Shown: piece by piece, positions 25,571 to 34,245 of the stretch
How positions within the stretch are numbered: position 1 is the stretch's first letter
Layout: every line of letters begins with the position of its first letter
Source of the DNA: an uncultured Pseudomonadota bacterium
GTDB lineage: Bacteria; Pseudomonadota; Zetaproteobacteria; Mariprofundales; Mariprofundaceae
Direction of reading: 5' to 3'
Length of the DNA stretch: 64,000 bases
Assembly (NCBI GenBank): GCA_913055645.1
Contig: CAJXLC010000007.1
Coordinates: 1-64,000, forward strand
Position numbers and translations under genes: made by a program
The notes under the pieces: model-generated
What the model was told of the DNA's origin: nothing
Database searches by the model: none
The model's input: only the letters and a program-made list of their open reading frames with translations

Positions 25571-26317
25571 TTATGCTTTTAATTCCCTTAACATATCAAA
25601 ATCATCGGGCATGCCATCATACACATTGCCATCCAATGGTCCCTGCACCGTATGCTTTGAATGCGCTCGGTGTTTTGCTTCTAACCAAGACGAAAAATCA
25701 TGTCGCAACTCATCGATATGTTCGCCTGAATTTACATATAAACTCACCTTCCAAGGTGCATTCGTCTCACCATGTAAGCTGAATGCTACCGCACCCATAT
25801 GTTTCAAATCTACGCGCCCATGCAAACGAAATTTATCGCCAGATACTTGCCTATTCAGCAGCCCTCGCGTTCCACCATCTTGTCTATCCCGCAATACCAA
25901 ATATTGCTCAGATAAACCCACGTCAGAGCGAACAGGAAGTCCATCCATATCCATCTTAGGCCAAGATTCAGCACTTTTTTTACTTGCATGTTTGGCATGC
26001 TCTTCTACAGCTACCGCTGTTTTCTTACCCAACATTTCACTCAACAACGTTGCAGCCTTCGCATCACTTAACAAGCGAAACTGCACTGGCAAATCGCGAC
26101 TCAACAGTTGCAGCCAAATATTACCCATCGGTGTATTAGGAGGTACTTGCGCTCTCATACGGTAGCCACCCAATGATAAAATAACACCTCCTTCTGAATC
26201 CGTAGGCGTTAATTTTGCAGTGATAATACTACCATTAGGCCAAGGTAGTTTGGGTGCAACATCTGACTTCGCTCCCTGAGGGATACTTAAAAGTTGCGCA
26301 GCATTTAAATTAATCAT
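25571..26317 (-). CDS. second FliK-like protein (hook-length control domain)
   Basis: The protein has 248 residues. The N-terminal part has GSIITAKLTPTDSEGGVILS and LLSRDLPVQFRLLSDAK, a small beta domain typical of short FliK relatives. The C-terminal ~90 residues (LKHMGAVAFSLHGE, WKVSLYVNSGEHIDELR) follow the FliK C-terminal fold pattern. A classical FliK (587 residues) is encoded at 43488-45251, so this is a paralogue. Together with the small FlhB-like gene downstream it looks like a YlqG-YlqH-type pair. Overlaps the DUF2802-like gene by eight bases. Confidence 0.6.
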   Translation of the reverse strand: MINLNAAQLLSIPQGAKSDVAPKLPWPNGSIITAKLTPTDSEGGVILSLGGYRMRAQVPPNTPMGNIWLQLLSRDLPVQFRLLSDAKAATLLSEMLGKKTAVAVEEHAKHASKKSAESWPKMDMDGLPVRSDVGLSEQYLVLRDRQDGGTRGLLNRQVSGDKFRLHGRVDLKHMGAVAFSLHGETNAPWKVSLYVNSGEHIDELRHDFSSWLEAKHRAHSKHTVQGPLDGNVYDGMPDDFDMLRELKA

Positions 26318-26828
26318 TGTGTGACTTTTGCAGCATCAACATCAATTTCACTTGAGCCAAAGGAATGTTCATTTTTACAGCTATGCTTTCAGGGGACTCA
26401 CCCTCACGCTGCATACGTGAAATTTGGGCTGACTGTGATGATTGAGAAGTATTTACTATAGCTTGCTTCGCAACCTTTTTTTTGCTCGGAGGCTTAGGCG
26501 CTTTGTTTTTTTTATGCGTTTGAGACATCGCAAGTGATTGCGCACTAAAGGAGACTTTTACATCATCATTTGTTTCAGACTGCTGCTCAACTTCATGATG
26601 TGATTCGCACGCTTGTAAATGTTCAATGTGCTGCAAAGCTTCATCCAACATTTTGGTCGCTTCTTGCAACTGAGCAGCCGCTTCACTCAGCTTTATTTCA
26701 ACCTGCTTACGTTGTCTAGTCTGTTGCCACCATAACCACCATAATGCTGCCATCACCAACAAAAGAAGACCATCCAACAGCATTGAAAATGCTTCGCTTG
26801 ATACGTTTATACCCCACATTTCAAACAT
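26310..26828 (-). CDS. DUF2802-like membrane-anchored protein
   Basis: The 172-residue protein has one N-terminal membrane segment (about residues 17-34, LDGLLLLVMAALWWLWW). A coiled-coil follows (about 38-72), then a Lys/Pro/Ser-rich linker and a C-terminal helix-turn-helix-like motif ISRMQREGESPESIAVKMNI. Proteins of this plan are found in flagellar/chemotaxis clusters next to fliA or motCD; their role is unknown. GAGGTGAG lies before the ATG. It follows fliA by 44 bases. Confidence 0.65.
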   Translation of the reverse strand: MFEMWGINVSSEAFSMLLDGLLLLVMAALWWLWWQQTRQRKQVEIKLSEAAAQLQEATKMLDEALQHIEHLQACESHHEVEQQSETNDDVKVSFSAQSLAMSQTHKKNKAPKPPSKKKVAKQAIVNTSQSSQSAQISRMQREGESPESIAVKMNIPLAQVKLMLMLQKSHND

Positions 26829-26872
26829 CTTTACTCACCTCAACAGGCATATGGATGATGTCATGCCACATA

Positions 26873-27622
26873 TTATTCATCCAACTTCAGGGTGCCGCGT
26901 AATCGCACCACCATTTGACTATGAATCTGCGACACACGCGACTCAGTTAATCCCAAAACCAATGCCACTTCTTTCATGGTTAATTCTTCATAATAATACA
27001 ATGTTAGTAAAATCCCTTCACGCTTGGGCAAAGCATCAATACCCTTCGCCAAACGATTTACGAATTCATTCACTAAAAATTGTCTTTCAGGCATCAACTC
27101 TGGGTCACCCTCAAGAACATCCAACATATTCATTTCATCATCTTCACCCATGACCGAGGGTAAATCATCAAAGTGAACAATCGACATAGTGCGAACATGA
27201 TCCAAACGATGACGGTATTCCTGCAAACTAATGTCTAAATATGTGGCAATTTCATCTTCTTCAGCAGGTCGCCCTTGCTGTTGCTCAACCACCATCATCG
27301 CATGTTGCAAAGCTTTGGAAGTATCGCGCAATCCACGCGGCATCCAGTCAAAAGCTCGTAAATAATCAATCATCGCACCACGCACGCGATAGGATACAAA
27401 GGTTTTAAACTGCACCTCTCTTTCACTGTCAAAGCGCTTTGCACCATCCAACAAACCCAATACGCCTGCATCAATCATATCATCCAATTCAATGGAGTCT
27501 GGGGTACGCCGCATCAATTGATCTGCATGATAACGAATCAATGGCAGATACTCTTTTAACAAAGCTTCTGGATCATTTAGAATTGAGCCTTGCTGCTCCA
27601 CATAGTTTTTTACAACACTCAC
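26873..27622 (-). CDS. fliA: flagellar sigma factor FliA (sigma-28)
   Basis: The protein has 249 residues. Region 2 has LIRYHADQLMRRTPDSIELD, IDAGVLGLLDGAKRFD and FKTFVSYRVRGAMIDYLR; region 4 has LTLYYYEELTMKEVALVLG followed by ESRVSQIHSQ. It directs RNA polymerase to late flagellar and chemotaxis promoters (GCCGATAA type); candidates in this window are at 16089 and 20203. Overlaps the 74-residue gene by four bases in the flhF-flhG-fliA order usual for polar flagella. Confidence 0.96.
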   Translation of the reverse strand: MSVVKNYVEQQGSILNDPEALLKEYLPLIRYHADQLMRRTPDSIELDDMIDAGVLGLLDGAKRFDSEREVQFKTFVSYRVRGAMIDYLRAFDWMPRGLRDTSKALQHAMMVVEQQQGRPAEEDEIATYLDISLQEYRHRLDHVRTMSIVHFDDLPSVMGEDDEMNMLDVLEGDPELMPERQFLVNEFVNRLAKGIDALPKREGILLTLYYYEELTMKEVALVLGLTESRVSQIHSQMVVRLRGTLKLDE

Positions 27623-27843
27623 GATATATGCCCGCGATGATTTTTCGTATGATTTTTAGCCTTCGGTGTTAGCATTTGATCGAGCCACGCAAATAGCATG
27701 CCCATCCATGCACCACTAGCACCCAACACAAAACATCGAAACACAGTGTCAGGCAGTGAAATTTCCTGAATTAAACAGATGGAAATTCCAATCAACACAC
27801 CTGCAAAAGCACCACTTGCGGCGGCATAACTCGTCCGCATCAC
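27619..27843 (-). CDS. small membrane protein between flhG and fliA, unidentified
   Basis: The 74-residue protein has two glycine/alanine-rich hydrophobic segments (about 9-27 and 37-54) and a His/Lys-rich tail (KAKNHTKNHRGH). It overlaps flhG and fliA by four bases on each side, strong evidence that it is real and translated with them. I do not recognise a family. A role in polar placement of the flagellum or membrane recruitment of FlhG is only suggested by position. Confidence 0.65.
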   Translation of the reverse strand: MMRTSYAAASGAFAGVLIGISICLIQEISLPDTVFRCFVLGASGAWMGMLFAWLDQMLTPKAKNHTKNHRGHIS

Positions 27844-28685
27844 GCTCTTGCCTCTGAATTTATATCGACTTCTAAATCTTGTCCTAGGCTATGTTCCCAA
27901 AAAAATTGCAAGCCACTACTGCGCGAATCATCCCGTGGTCGAGCTAAAATCTCACCCAGTACCACATCCAAATCTTTCTTTGCCTGAACACTTTGTAATA
28001 AACGCTGTTGCTGAATCGCTTGACGCACTTCTTTATGGGCTGGCATATTGCCAACATAATCCAAATGCACATCCAAATAACGATCTGCCACAGACATCAA
28101 ACGCCTAAATGTCAGTTCACCATCAACCTTATCTGCTTGGTTAATCGTCACCATAAAACGACGCACATCTCTTTGTTGCGATAATACTTTAATCAACGCA
28201 TAGGCATCAGTAAGTGATGTTGGGTCAGGTGTAAGCACAACCAAGCAAGATTCCGATGATGCAACGAAGAACAATACATTATCGCTAATACCCGCCGCAG
28301 TATCGATAATGACCAAGTCATAATCTTTGGCAGCTTCACGCATTTCACTCATTAAGGTCTGCTGTTGCGTGCCATTTAAAGCAGTAAGATCCGCCAGTCC
28401 GCTACCACCAGGTAGCACATCAAAACCCGCCTTTGTTGACAATAACATATCAGACAAACTGGCTTCGCCACTCACCACTTGCTTCACAGACCCATGACTA
28501 GAAAGTCCTAACATCACATCTACATTTGCCAAGCCTAAATCAGCATCCAATAACAATACTCGAAGACCTTGCTTGACTGCACGCGCTGCCAAGTGAATAG
28601 AAAAAAAGGTTTTCCCTACCCCGCCCTTACCACTACTAACAGCAATAACGCGTGGCGATGACTTATCTATTTCACCTGTTGTCAT
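27840..28685 (-). CDS. flhG: flagellar number regulator FlhG (FleN), MinD/ParA ATPase
   Basis: The ~281-residue ATPase has a deviant Walker A VIAVSSGKGGVGKTFFS, LLLDADLGLANVDVMLGL, LVIIDTAAGIS (Walker B) and VLTPDPTSLTDAYALIK. It restrains the number of flagella in polar flagellates by working with FlhF. ATG 28685 with AAAGGAG seven bases away is preferred to ATG 28703. Confidence 0.93.
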   Translation of the reverse strand: MTTGEIDKSSPRVIAVSSGKGGVGKTFFSIHLAARAVKQGLRVLLLDADLGLANVDVMLGLSSHGSVKQVVSGEASLSDMLLSTKAGFDVLPGGSGLADLTALNGTQQQTLMSEMREAAKDYDLVIIDTAAGISDNVLFFVASSESCLVVLTPDPTSLTDAYALIKVLSQQRDVRRFMVTINQADKVDGELTFRRLMSVADRYLDVHLDYVGNMPAHKEVRQAIQQQRLLQSVQAKKDLDVVLGEILARPRDDSRSSGLQFFWEHSLGQDLEVDINSEARA

Positions 28686-28722
28686 GCAATCTCCTTTACC
28701 CATAAAAACTTTTGCAACTTCA

Positions 28723-29772
28723 TCATTTTTGACTCTGCCTCTCCAACAGCGATGTCAGTGCTTTTGGTGTTAACCAGCCCATTTTTCCAGGTACTTCAGA
28801 ACCAAATACACCATATGACAGTCTGAATTTTGATGCCATCGCCCAATTGATAACTTTACCAGGGCGAGAGGTCTCATCTAGCTTTGTAAAAGCTATTTCA
28901 CTCATCTGAAATGCCTCTGCCTCCAACAAAAGTTCCATACCATCTGACTCATCCATATTCGCTGGCATCACCAAAATACGGTGTGTGCAATGCAATGCAT
29001 CCCACACCACACTTTGCTTTTTCATCTTTGACAAGCGATGAATATTCCAACCTTCGCTATCTACTAGCAGGAGCTGTGCCGAATCGGTGGCTTGTAATGC
29101 TTCGGAAACATCACCCTCCCCTCTTAATGTCGCAAATGGCACACCCAGAATATCCGCATAGGCCTTTAACACATCACTTCCGCCCATGCGATCAACATCT
29201 GTACTTAACAAGCCAACTCGCACACCACGCATGCTGTAATATGTTGCCAATTTCGCTGCTAGAAGTGTTTTACCAGCCCCTGATGGCCCTGCCAGAAGCA
29301 TTACCACAGATTTATTGCTTGGTTTAATACGCTCGCCCCAAGGCAACATTGCAGCACCCGTCGGTTCATGGTTGGCATAATCTTCTGCCAAATCAAAAGC
29401 ATAGGCAGGCGCAACACCCAAAGTCACAAGGTGATCAAAGGCTGCCTGTGTGATTTTATCAGGCATGGCATGACGCAGGTTTTCTTCTTCTTTACGACCA
29501 AGGCCTTCAACAATACGCTCCAACCTATGCATCGAAGCTTCCATTTGATGGACATGGGTTGTTTCAACTTCAGGCTTGGGCTTGTTCTCTTGGTCATTTT
29601 TTTGACGATTTACTTCTTCATCATCCAATGCTGCATGCACATGCCAAACTTTCTTGCCATCTTTATCCACGCCTTCCATGCGATCTAAGACAATGGCATC
29701 AGGACCAAGACCTTGTCGAACCAAAGCCAAAGCTTCATGCAAGCGAGGGGCAGTAAAAATTCTAATTTGCAT
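28723..29772 (-). CDS. flhF: flagellar SRP-like GTPase FlhF
   Basis: The 349-residue protein begins MQIRIFTAPRLHEALALVRQ, has an acidic/basic linker, then the SRP-type GTPase: G1 LLAGPSGAGKTLLAAKLA, DVDRMGGSDVLKAYA, G3 LLLVDSEGWN, and IAFTKLDET. G3 reads DSEG instead of DTAG, a mild change. FlhF sets the polar site of flagellum assembly. Starts inside the end of flhA (11-base overlap). Confidence 0.92.
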   Translation of the reverse strand: MQIRIFTAPRLHEALALVRQGLGPDAIVLDRMEGVDKDGKKVWHVHAALDDEEVNRQKNDQENKPKPEVETTHVHQMEASMHRLERIVEGLGRKEEENLRHAMPDKITQAAFDHLVTLGVAPAYAFDLAEDYANHEPTGAAMLPWGERIKPSNKSVVMLLAGPSGAGKTLLAAKLATYYSMRGVRVGLLSTDVDRMGGSDVLKAYADILGVPFATLRGEGDVSEALQATDSAQLLLVDSEGWNIHRLSKMKKQSVVWDALHCTHRILVMPANMDESDGMELLLEAEAFQMSEIAFTKLDETSRPGKVINWAMASKFRLSYGVFGSEVPGKMGWLTPKALTSLLERQSQK

Positions 29773-31855
29773 CGCGCAAACCTAAGTTACTTAATGTTTT
29801 AACAGGCATTTCTGGTGGCACTTCACCAACAGATAATACGGCTACACGGTTCATGACTTTCGATAACGATTGCGCCAATAACGGACGTAACTGCGGTATG
29901 GTGAGCAAGACGGGTGTATCAATATCATGGGCCGATGAAGCTTCATTAAAACGCATCACAAAACGTTGCCACTGCTGAATTTCCAAAGGCAACATCGAAG
30001 CCCCGCCATCTTGCCCCACACGCTCCAACATAGTTTGCTCTAACTCGCCTTCAAGCGTGAAAACGGATAGTTCACCTTGTTCATTCACATAACGCTGTAC
30101 AATGCTGCGCCCCATACGATGCCGAACCATTTCCACTAAGTTTCCTATCTCACGCTGCTCGGTCATGCCATCAGAGAGAGTCTCAATAATCAAAAGTAAA
30201 TCGCGTACAGGTACCCATTCAGATAATAGTGCGCGTAATACATGTTGCAATACACCCAATGACACCTGTGCAGGCACAATATCCGCAATTACTTTAGGGT
30301 AACGCTCTGCTATGCCATCAACCAACTCTTGCACTTGCGCACGATCCAACATTTCATAGGCATGCCGACGCAGAATCTCTGTAATATGTGTAACAATGAC
30401 GGTTGGTGCTTCCACAACCGTATAACCAGATAATTCCGCTTGCTGGCGTTGTTCGTTAGAAATCCACAAAGCAGGCAAGCCAAATGCTGGCTCTTGCGTC
30501 GCAATTCCCTCAATAGCTTGCCCTGCCACCTGCCCTTCCAATGCCAATAAATGACGCGGCCGAATCTCGCCACGCCCCACTTCAGCACCCCGCACCAATA
30601 CACGGTAATCACCCACACCCAATTGCAAATTATCCTTGATGTGAACAGGTGGAAGCACAAAACCAACCTCTTGGGTCATTTGACGACGCAATGCCTGCAA
30701 GCGCCCAAGTAGACCGCCATCACGCCCAGCTTCAACAAAGTCAATCAATCCATAACCGACTTCTAATCGAATCGGATCAACAACCAATAAATCAGACAAT
30801 GCTTCTTCCGCAGGTTTTTCAGGCTCAGCAAGTGCCGTATCCGAAGTGTCAGGAAGAACAGCAGCTTTCTCTTTCTCACCCATCAGTAAATACCAACCAC
30901 TCAAACCCAACCCTATCGATATGAATAGAAAGGGAATAAATGGCATGCCTGGCACAAGCCCAATAAAGAATAATGCGCCTGATGCAATGAGATGTACTTT
31001 TGGATGCTGCGTAAATTGCACTGTAATTTCTTCCGACAAATGCTCACTGCCACCAGCACGCGTAATCACAATGCCTGCCGCAGTTGAAATCACCAAAGCT
31101 GGAATTTGGGACACCAAACCATCACCAACCGTCAACAGACTATATACTTGCACCGCATCGTTCATGGCCATGCCTTGCTGCATGGTGCCAATAATTAAGC
31201 CTGCAATAAGGTTAATTGCCGTGATAATCAAACCTGCCACAGCATCACCACGCACAAACTTCGCAGCACCATCCATAGAACCAAAAAACTCTGCTTCACG
31301 CGCTACAGCAGTGCGTCGTTCACGTGCCTGCGTCTCATCAATCATACCTGCATTCAAATCCGCATCAATCGCCATTTGTTTGCCTGGCATAGCATCCAAT
31401 GTAAACCTTGCTGCCACTTCAGCAATACGTGTGGAACCTTTGGTAATCACAACAAAGTTAATCAATACAAGAATAATAAAGATGATAATACCCACAACCG
31501 TATTGCCACCCACAACAAAATTGCCAAAGCCTTCAATCACATGCCCAGCCGCGCTCGTCCCTTCTTGGCCATGCAATAAAATCAAACGTGTGGTTGCTAC
31601 ATTCAATGCCAAACGAAAAAGTGTTGTAAGCAAGAGTAAGGCGGGGAAAATAGAGAAATCTAAAGGTCTTAATACAAAAATTGCAGTTAAGAGAATCAGA
31701 ACCCCAATAGCAAGGTTGGCTGCCAACAAAGTATCCATTAGCCATAAAGGCAGTGGCACCATCATAATCAACAGAACAATCAACACGCCCACAGCCAACA
31801 ATACATCGGTGTGTCGCATCATACTCTGCAATTTCAATACTGCTGTTGCCTGCAT
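29762..31855 (-). CDS. flhA: flagellar export gate protein FlhA
   Basis: The 697-residue protein has about eight N-terminal membrane segments with the FHIPEP signature FALNVATTRLILLHGQEGT region and GNFVVGGNTVVGIIIF. The loop KGSTRIAEVAARFTLDAMPGKQMAIDADLNAG is typical. A cytoplasmic domain from about residue 340 follows. It forms the nonameric export gate that receives chaperone-substrate complexes. Confidence 0.96.
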   Translation of the reverse strand: MQATAVLKLQSMMRHTDVLLAVGVLIVLLIMMVPLPLWLMDTLLAANLAIGVLILLTAIFVLRPLDFSIFPALLLLTTLFRLALNVATTRLILLHGQEGTSAAGHVIEGFGNFVVGGNTVVGIIIFIILVLINFVVITKGSTRIAEVAARFTLDAMPGKQMAIDADLNAGMIDETQARERRTAVAREAEFFGSMDGAAKFVRGDAVAGLIITAINLIAGLIIGTMQQGMAMNDAVQVYSLLTVGDGLVSQIPALVISTAAGIVITRAGGSEHLSEEITVQFTQHPKVHLIASGALFFIGLVPGMPFIPFLFISIGLGLSGWYLLMGEKEKAAVLPDTSDTALAEPEKPAEEALSDLLVVDPIRLEVGYGLIDFVEAGRDGGLLGRLQALRRQMTQEVGFVLPPVHIKDNLQLGVGDYRVLVRGAEVGRGEIRPRHLLALEGQVAGQAIEGIATQEPAFGLPALWISNEQRQQAELSGYTVVEAPTVIVTHITEILRRHAYEMLDRAQVQELVDGIAERYPKVIADIVPAQVSLGVLQHVLRALLSEWVPVRDLLLIIETLSDGMTEQREIGNLVEMVRHRMGRSIVQRYVNEQGELSVFTLEGELEQTMLERVGQDGGASMLPLEIQQWQRFVMRFNEASSAHDIDTPVLLTIPQLRPLLAQSLSKVMNRVAVLSVGEVPPEMPVKTLSNLGLRDAN

Positions 31856-31873
31856 ATTTATATAACCCTTCTT

Positions 31874-32950
31874 TTATACTGTTCTGGGGCCACGTATGCG
31901 ATAAATCTCTGCAAGAATAACCGCAACGGCCTCAAACAAATCTTCAGGAATTTCTTCCCCGACCTTCACACTCTTGAACAAGGAACGTGCCAAAGGTTTA
32001 TTTTCACGAATGGGGATTTTATGTTCTCGTGCAATTTCACGAATTTTCTCGGCAACTTTACCTTTACCCGATGCCACAACTTTCGGTGCAGAAGTCCCTG
32101 TCTCATCATATTTAAGAGCCACTGCAATATGTGTAGGATTGGTAATAATCACATCAGCTTTGGGCACATCTTCCATCATTCGGTTGCGTGCTTGTTCCAT
32201 CTGAATTTGGCGAATTTTTCCTTTGAGTTGAGGATCGCCTTCACTTTCTTTATTTTCATCGCGAATTTCTTTTTGTGACATTTTAAGTGATTTGGCATGC
32301 TCCCAGCGCTGATAAATCACATCTGCCAAGGCAATCGTGAAAAATAAAAATGCCACAATTCCAGAGATTTGAAGGCTTCCTTGCGCCAATAATTTGGCGA
32401 TATCACCCGTACTTTGACGAGGTGCCGCTAGAACTTCTGGAAATAAATCTACCAAAACAAACCAACATACCGATGAAATAATCACTAGCTTCAAAATCGA
32501 CTTTACAAATTCTGCCAATGATTTACTCGAAAAAAGACGCATAAAACCTTTCATTGGACTCACTTTTTCAAATTTCGGTTTTATGGTTTCAAACGTAAAA
32601 ACAGAGCCAGTCACTAAAAATGCAATCAACATTCCAAGTAACATCACAGGTATTGCCAAAGGTAAGACCATCATGGCCATATCAATGGATAACGATGCTA
32701 AGAGCTCCTGCATACCTTTGGGTGAGAAATCCAACACCACCTTTCCTGCCAAATATTTTTTTGTTAAATCCATCATATATGACACAAGCCATACCCCAAG
32801 ACCTGTCGTGGATAATGAGGCAATCAATAAAAATGATAGTGCCGTAGATGGTTCTTTACTCGATGCGACCTGCCCTTTTTTACGCGCATCTTCAATACGC
32901 TTTGGCGTGGCATCTTCGGTTTGTTGGCTTTTATCTTGGTCGTCAGCCAC
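31874..32950 (-). CDS. flhB: flagellar export switch protein FlhB
   Basis: The 358-residue protein starts DKSQQTEDATPKRIEDARKK, has four membrane segments, and a cytoplasmic tail with the self-cleaving NPTH motif in IITNPTHIAVALKYD, followed by APKVVASGKGKVAEKIREIA. Cleavage and FliK contact switch export from hook to filament. Overlaps fliR by eight bases. Confidence 0.96.
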   Translation of the reverse strand: MADDQDKSQQTEDATPKRIEDARKKGQVASSKEPSTALSFLLIASLSTTGLGVWLVSYMMDLTKKYLAGKVVLDFSPKGMQELLASLSIDMAMMVLPLAIPVMLLGMLIAFLVTGSVFTFETIKPKFEKVSPMKGFMRLFSSKSLAEFVKSILKLVIISSVCWFVLVDLFPEVLAAPRQSTGDIAKLLAQGSLQISGIVAFLFFTIALADVIYQRWEHAKSLKMSQKEIRDENKESEGDPQLKGKIRQIQMEQARNRMMEDVPKADVIITNPTHIAVALKYDETGTSAPKVVASGKGKVAEKIREIAREHKIPIRENKPLARSLFKSVKVGEEIPEDLFEAVAVILAEIYRIRGPRTV

Positions 32951-33725
32951 CTTTAAGACTCCGCATCATGGCTGGTAACTGATGGCCTAATGAAATAAAT
33001 GCATCATAGGTCAACGAAATGATACTTGGCATGGACAGTGCAAAAACAAGTAAACCCAAACCCACCGTTAAAGGAAAACTCACAAAAAACACCTGAATTT
33101 GTGGCACAGCACGCGAGACCAAACCCAAAGCCACATTAACAAAAAACAATAATAATAGGACTGGAGCAACAAGACGCAATGCCAACACAAACATCTGTGC
33201 TGCTGCATCATTTAAACCACTCCAGCCACCAAACGCCCAAGCATGCCCAATCGGTAAAATGTCAAAAGAGTCCGATAGTGCCAATAAAAATGCATGATGC
33301 GCTCCAGCACCCAGCCACAATAACATCGCCAAAACACTGGCTAACTGCGCCGTAATCGCGCCTTGTGCTGAGGTTGCAGGGTCAAACACATTGGCAATCG
33401 CCATACCCATTTGGAAGCTCATGACTTGCCCTGCAAATTGAACAGCAGAAAATATAAGATTTGCCAATAACGCCAAAATACCGGCCAAAATCATTTCCTG
33501 CGCAGCCAATAAAATAAACACGATTGGTTGGGGTGAAATAACTGCAACAGAGGGCGACACAACGGGGTATAAAAGAAATGTAATCAATGCAACCAAACCT
33601 GCTTTTACAGGTGATGGCACAAGATTATGCCCCAAAACAGGAATCAAGATCACCAATGCACCAACACGCAGAAGTATCAACAGTGCAATCATCACATCCT
33701 GCATTTCTAGCATCGGAAATAACAT
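32943..33725 (-). CDS. fliR: flagellar export protein FliR
   Basis: The 260-residue polytopic protein has VGALVILIPVLGHNLVPSPVK, FAGQVMSFQMGMAIANVFDP and the C-terminal SRAVPQIQVFFVSFPL typical of FliR/SpaR. It is part of the FliPQR export channel. The start lies 28 bases after fliQ, and its stop overlaps flhB. Confidence 0.95.
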   Translation of the reverse strand: MLFPMLEMQDVMIALLILLRVGALVILIPVLGHNLVPSPVKAGLVALITFLLYPVVSPSVAVISPQPIVFILLAAQEMILAGILALLANLIFSAVQFAGQVMSFQMGMAIANVFDPATSAQGAITAQLASVLAMLLWLGAGAHHAFLLALSDSFDILPIGHAWAFGGWSGLNDAAAQMFVLALRLVAPVLLLLFFVNVALGLVSRAVPQIQVFFVSFPLTVGLGLLVFALSMPSIISLTYDAFISLGHQLPAMMRSLKGG

Positions 33726-33753
33726 TAGATGTTACAATCCATCATAGCTTTTT

Positions 33754-34023
33754 TTAATGAATCAACATGGGAATACTAGCAAACACATGCTGCGTATAAG
33801 TCACCATTTTCTCAATCATCCACGAGGAAGCCAAAACTAGAACCAAAAATACGGCAATAATTTTTGGCACAAATGTTAAAGTCATTTCTTGAATCTGTGT
33901 TACCGCTTGAAACAGCGAGATTAATACCCCTACGACCAATGCCGTTATCAGCATAGGCATGGATAACCACAATATCATTTTTAGTGCTTCGACACCTTGA
34001 ACAACAACCATATCAGGACTCAT
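33754..34023 (-). CDS. fliQ: flagellar export protein FliQ
   Basis: The 89-residue protein has two membrane helices and the FliQ patterns EALKMILWLSMPML, GVLISLFQAVTQIQEMTL and FVPKI. ATG 34023 (MSPDMVVVQGVEAL) matches the family start and has AGGAAG four bases upstream. The upstream in-frame extension to 34053 is not used. fliQ is separated from fliP by two plus-strand genes, which breaks the usual fliOPQR order. Confidence 0.93.
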   Translation of the reverse strand: MSPDMVVVQGVEALKMILWLSMPMLITALVVGVLISLFQAVTQIQEMTLTFVPKIIAVFLVLVLASSWMIEKMVTYTQHVFASIPMLIH

Positions 34024-34034
34024 AAGCTTCCTAG

Positions 34035-34050
34035 AGCAATATACGTACCA
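34035..34050 (-). promoter_or_regulatory. sigma-54-type promoter for the fliQ operon
   Basis: Minus-strand TGGTACGTATATTGCT: GG-N10-GC with TTGCT, only one mismatch to TGGCACG-N4-TTGCT. The predicted start point falls at about 34024, right at the fliQ ATG. Confidence 0.65.
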
Positions 34051-34173
34051 CATTTTCTATCGCTTGATGATCAGCTCGTTATAATGAGTAAACCCATGAT
34101 ACAAGCCTATCTTCAAACAATCTCAAGGCTGGCACTGATTCATTATTCAACAATCAACATCTTATTTTGAAAC

Positions 34174-34189
34174 TGGCAATATATTTGCT
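34174..34189 (+). promoter_or_regulatory. sigma-54-type promoter for the EAL-HDOD gene
   Basis: TGGCAATATATTTGCT has GG-N10-GC and a perfect TTGCT. Predicted start about 34200, giving a leader of about 46 bases that includes the AAGG ribosome site. Confidence 0.68.
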
Positions 34190-34245
34190 TCTATATTTAC
34201 CTGGAAAAATTTTATTAAATCACAAACTTATTAAGGATAATTCTT

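Noticed and set aside
30846-31865. 339-codon plus-strand open frame opposite flhA
   Set aside because: It mirrors the flhA codons; the product is Pro/Ala/Ile/Asn-rich with no domain, and flhA on the other strand is unmistakable.
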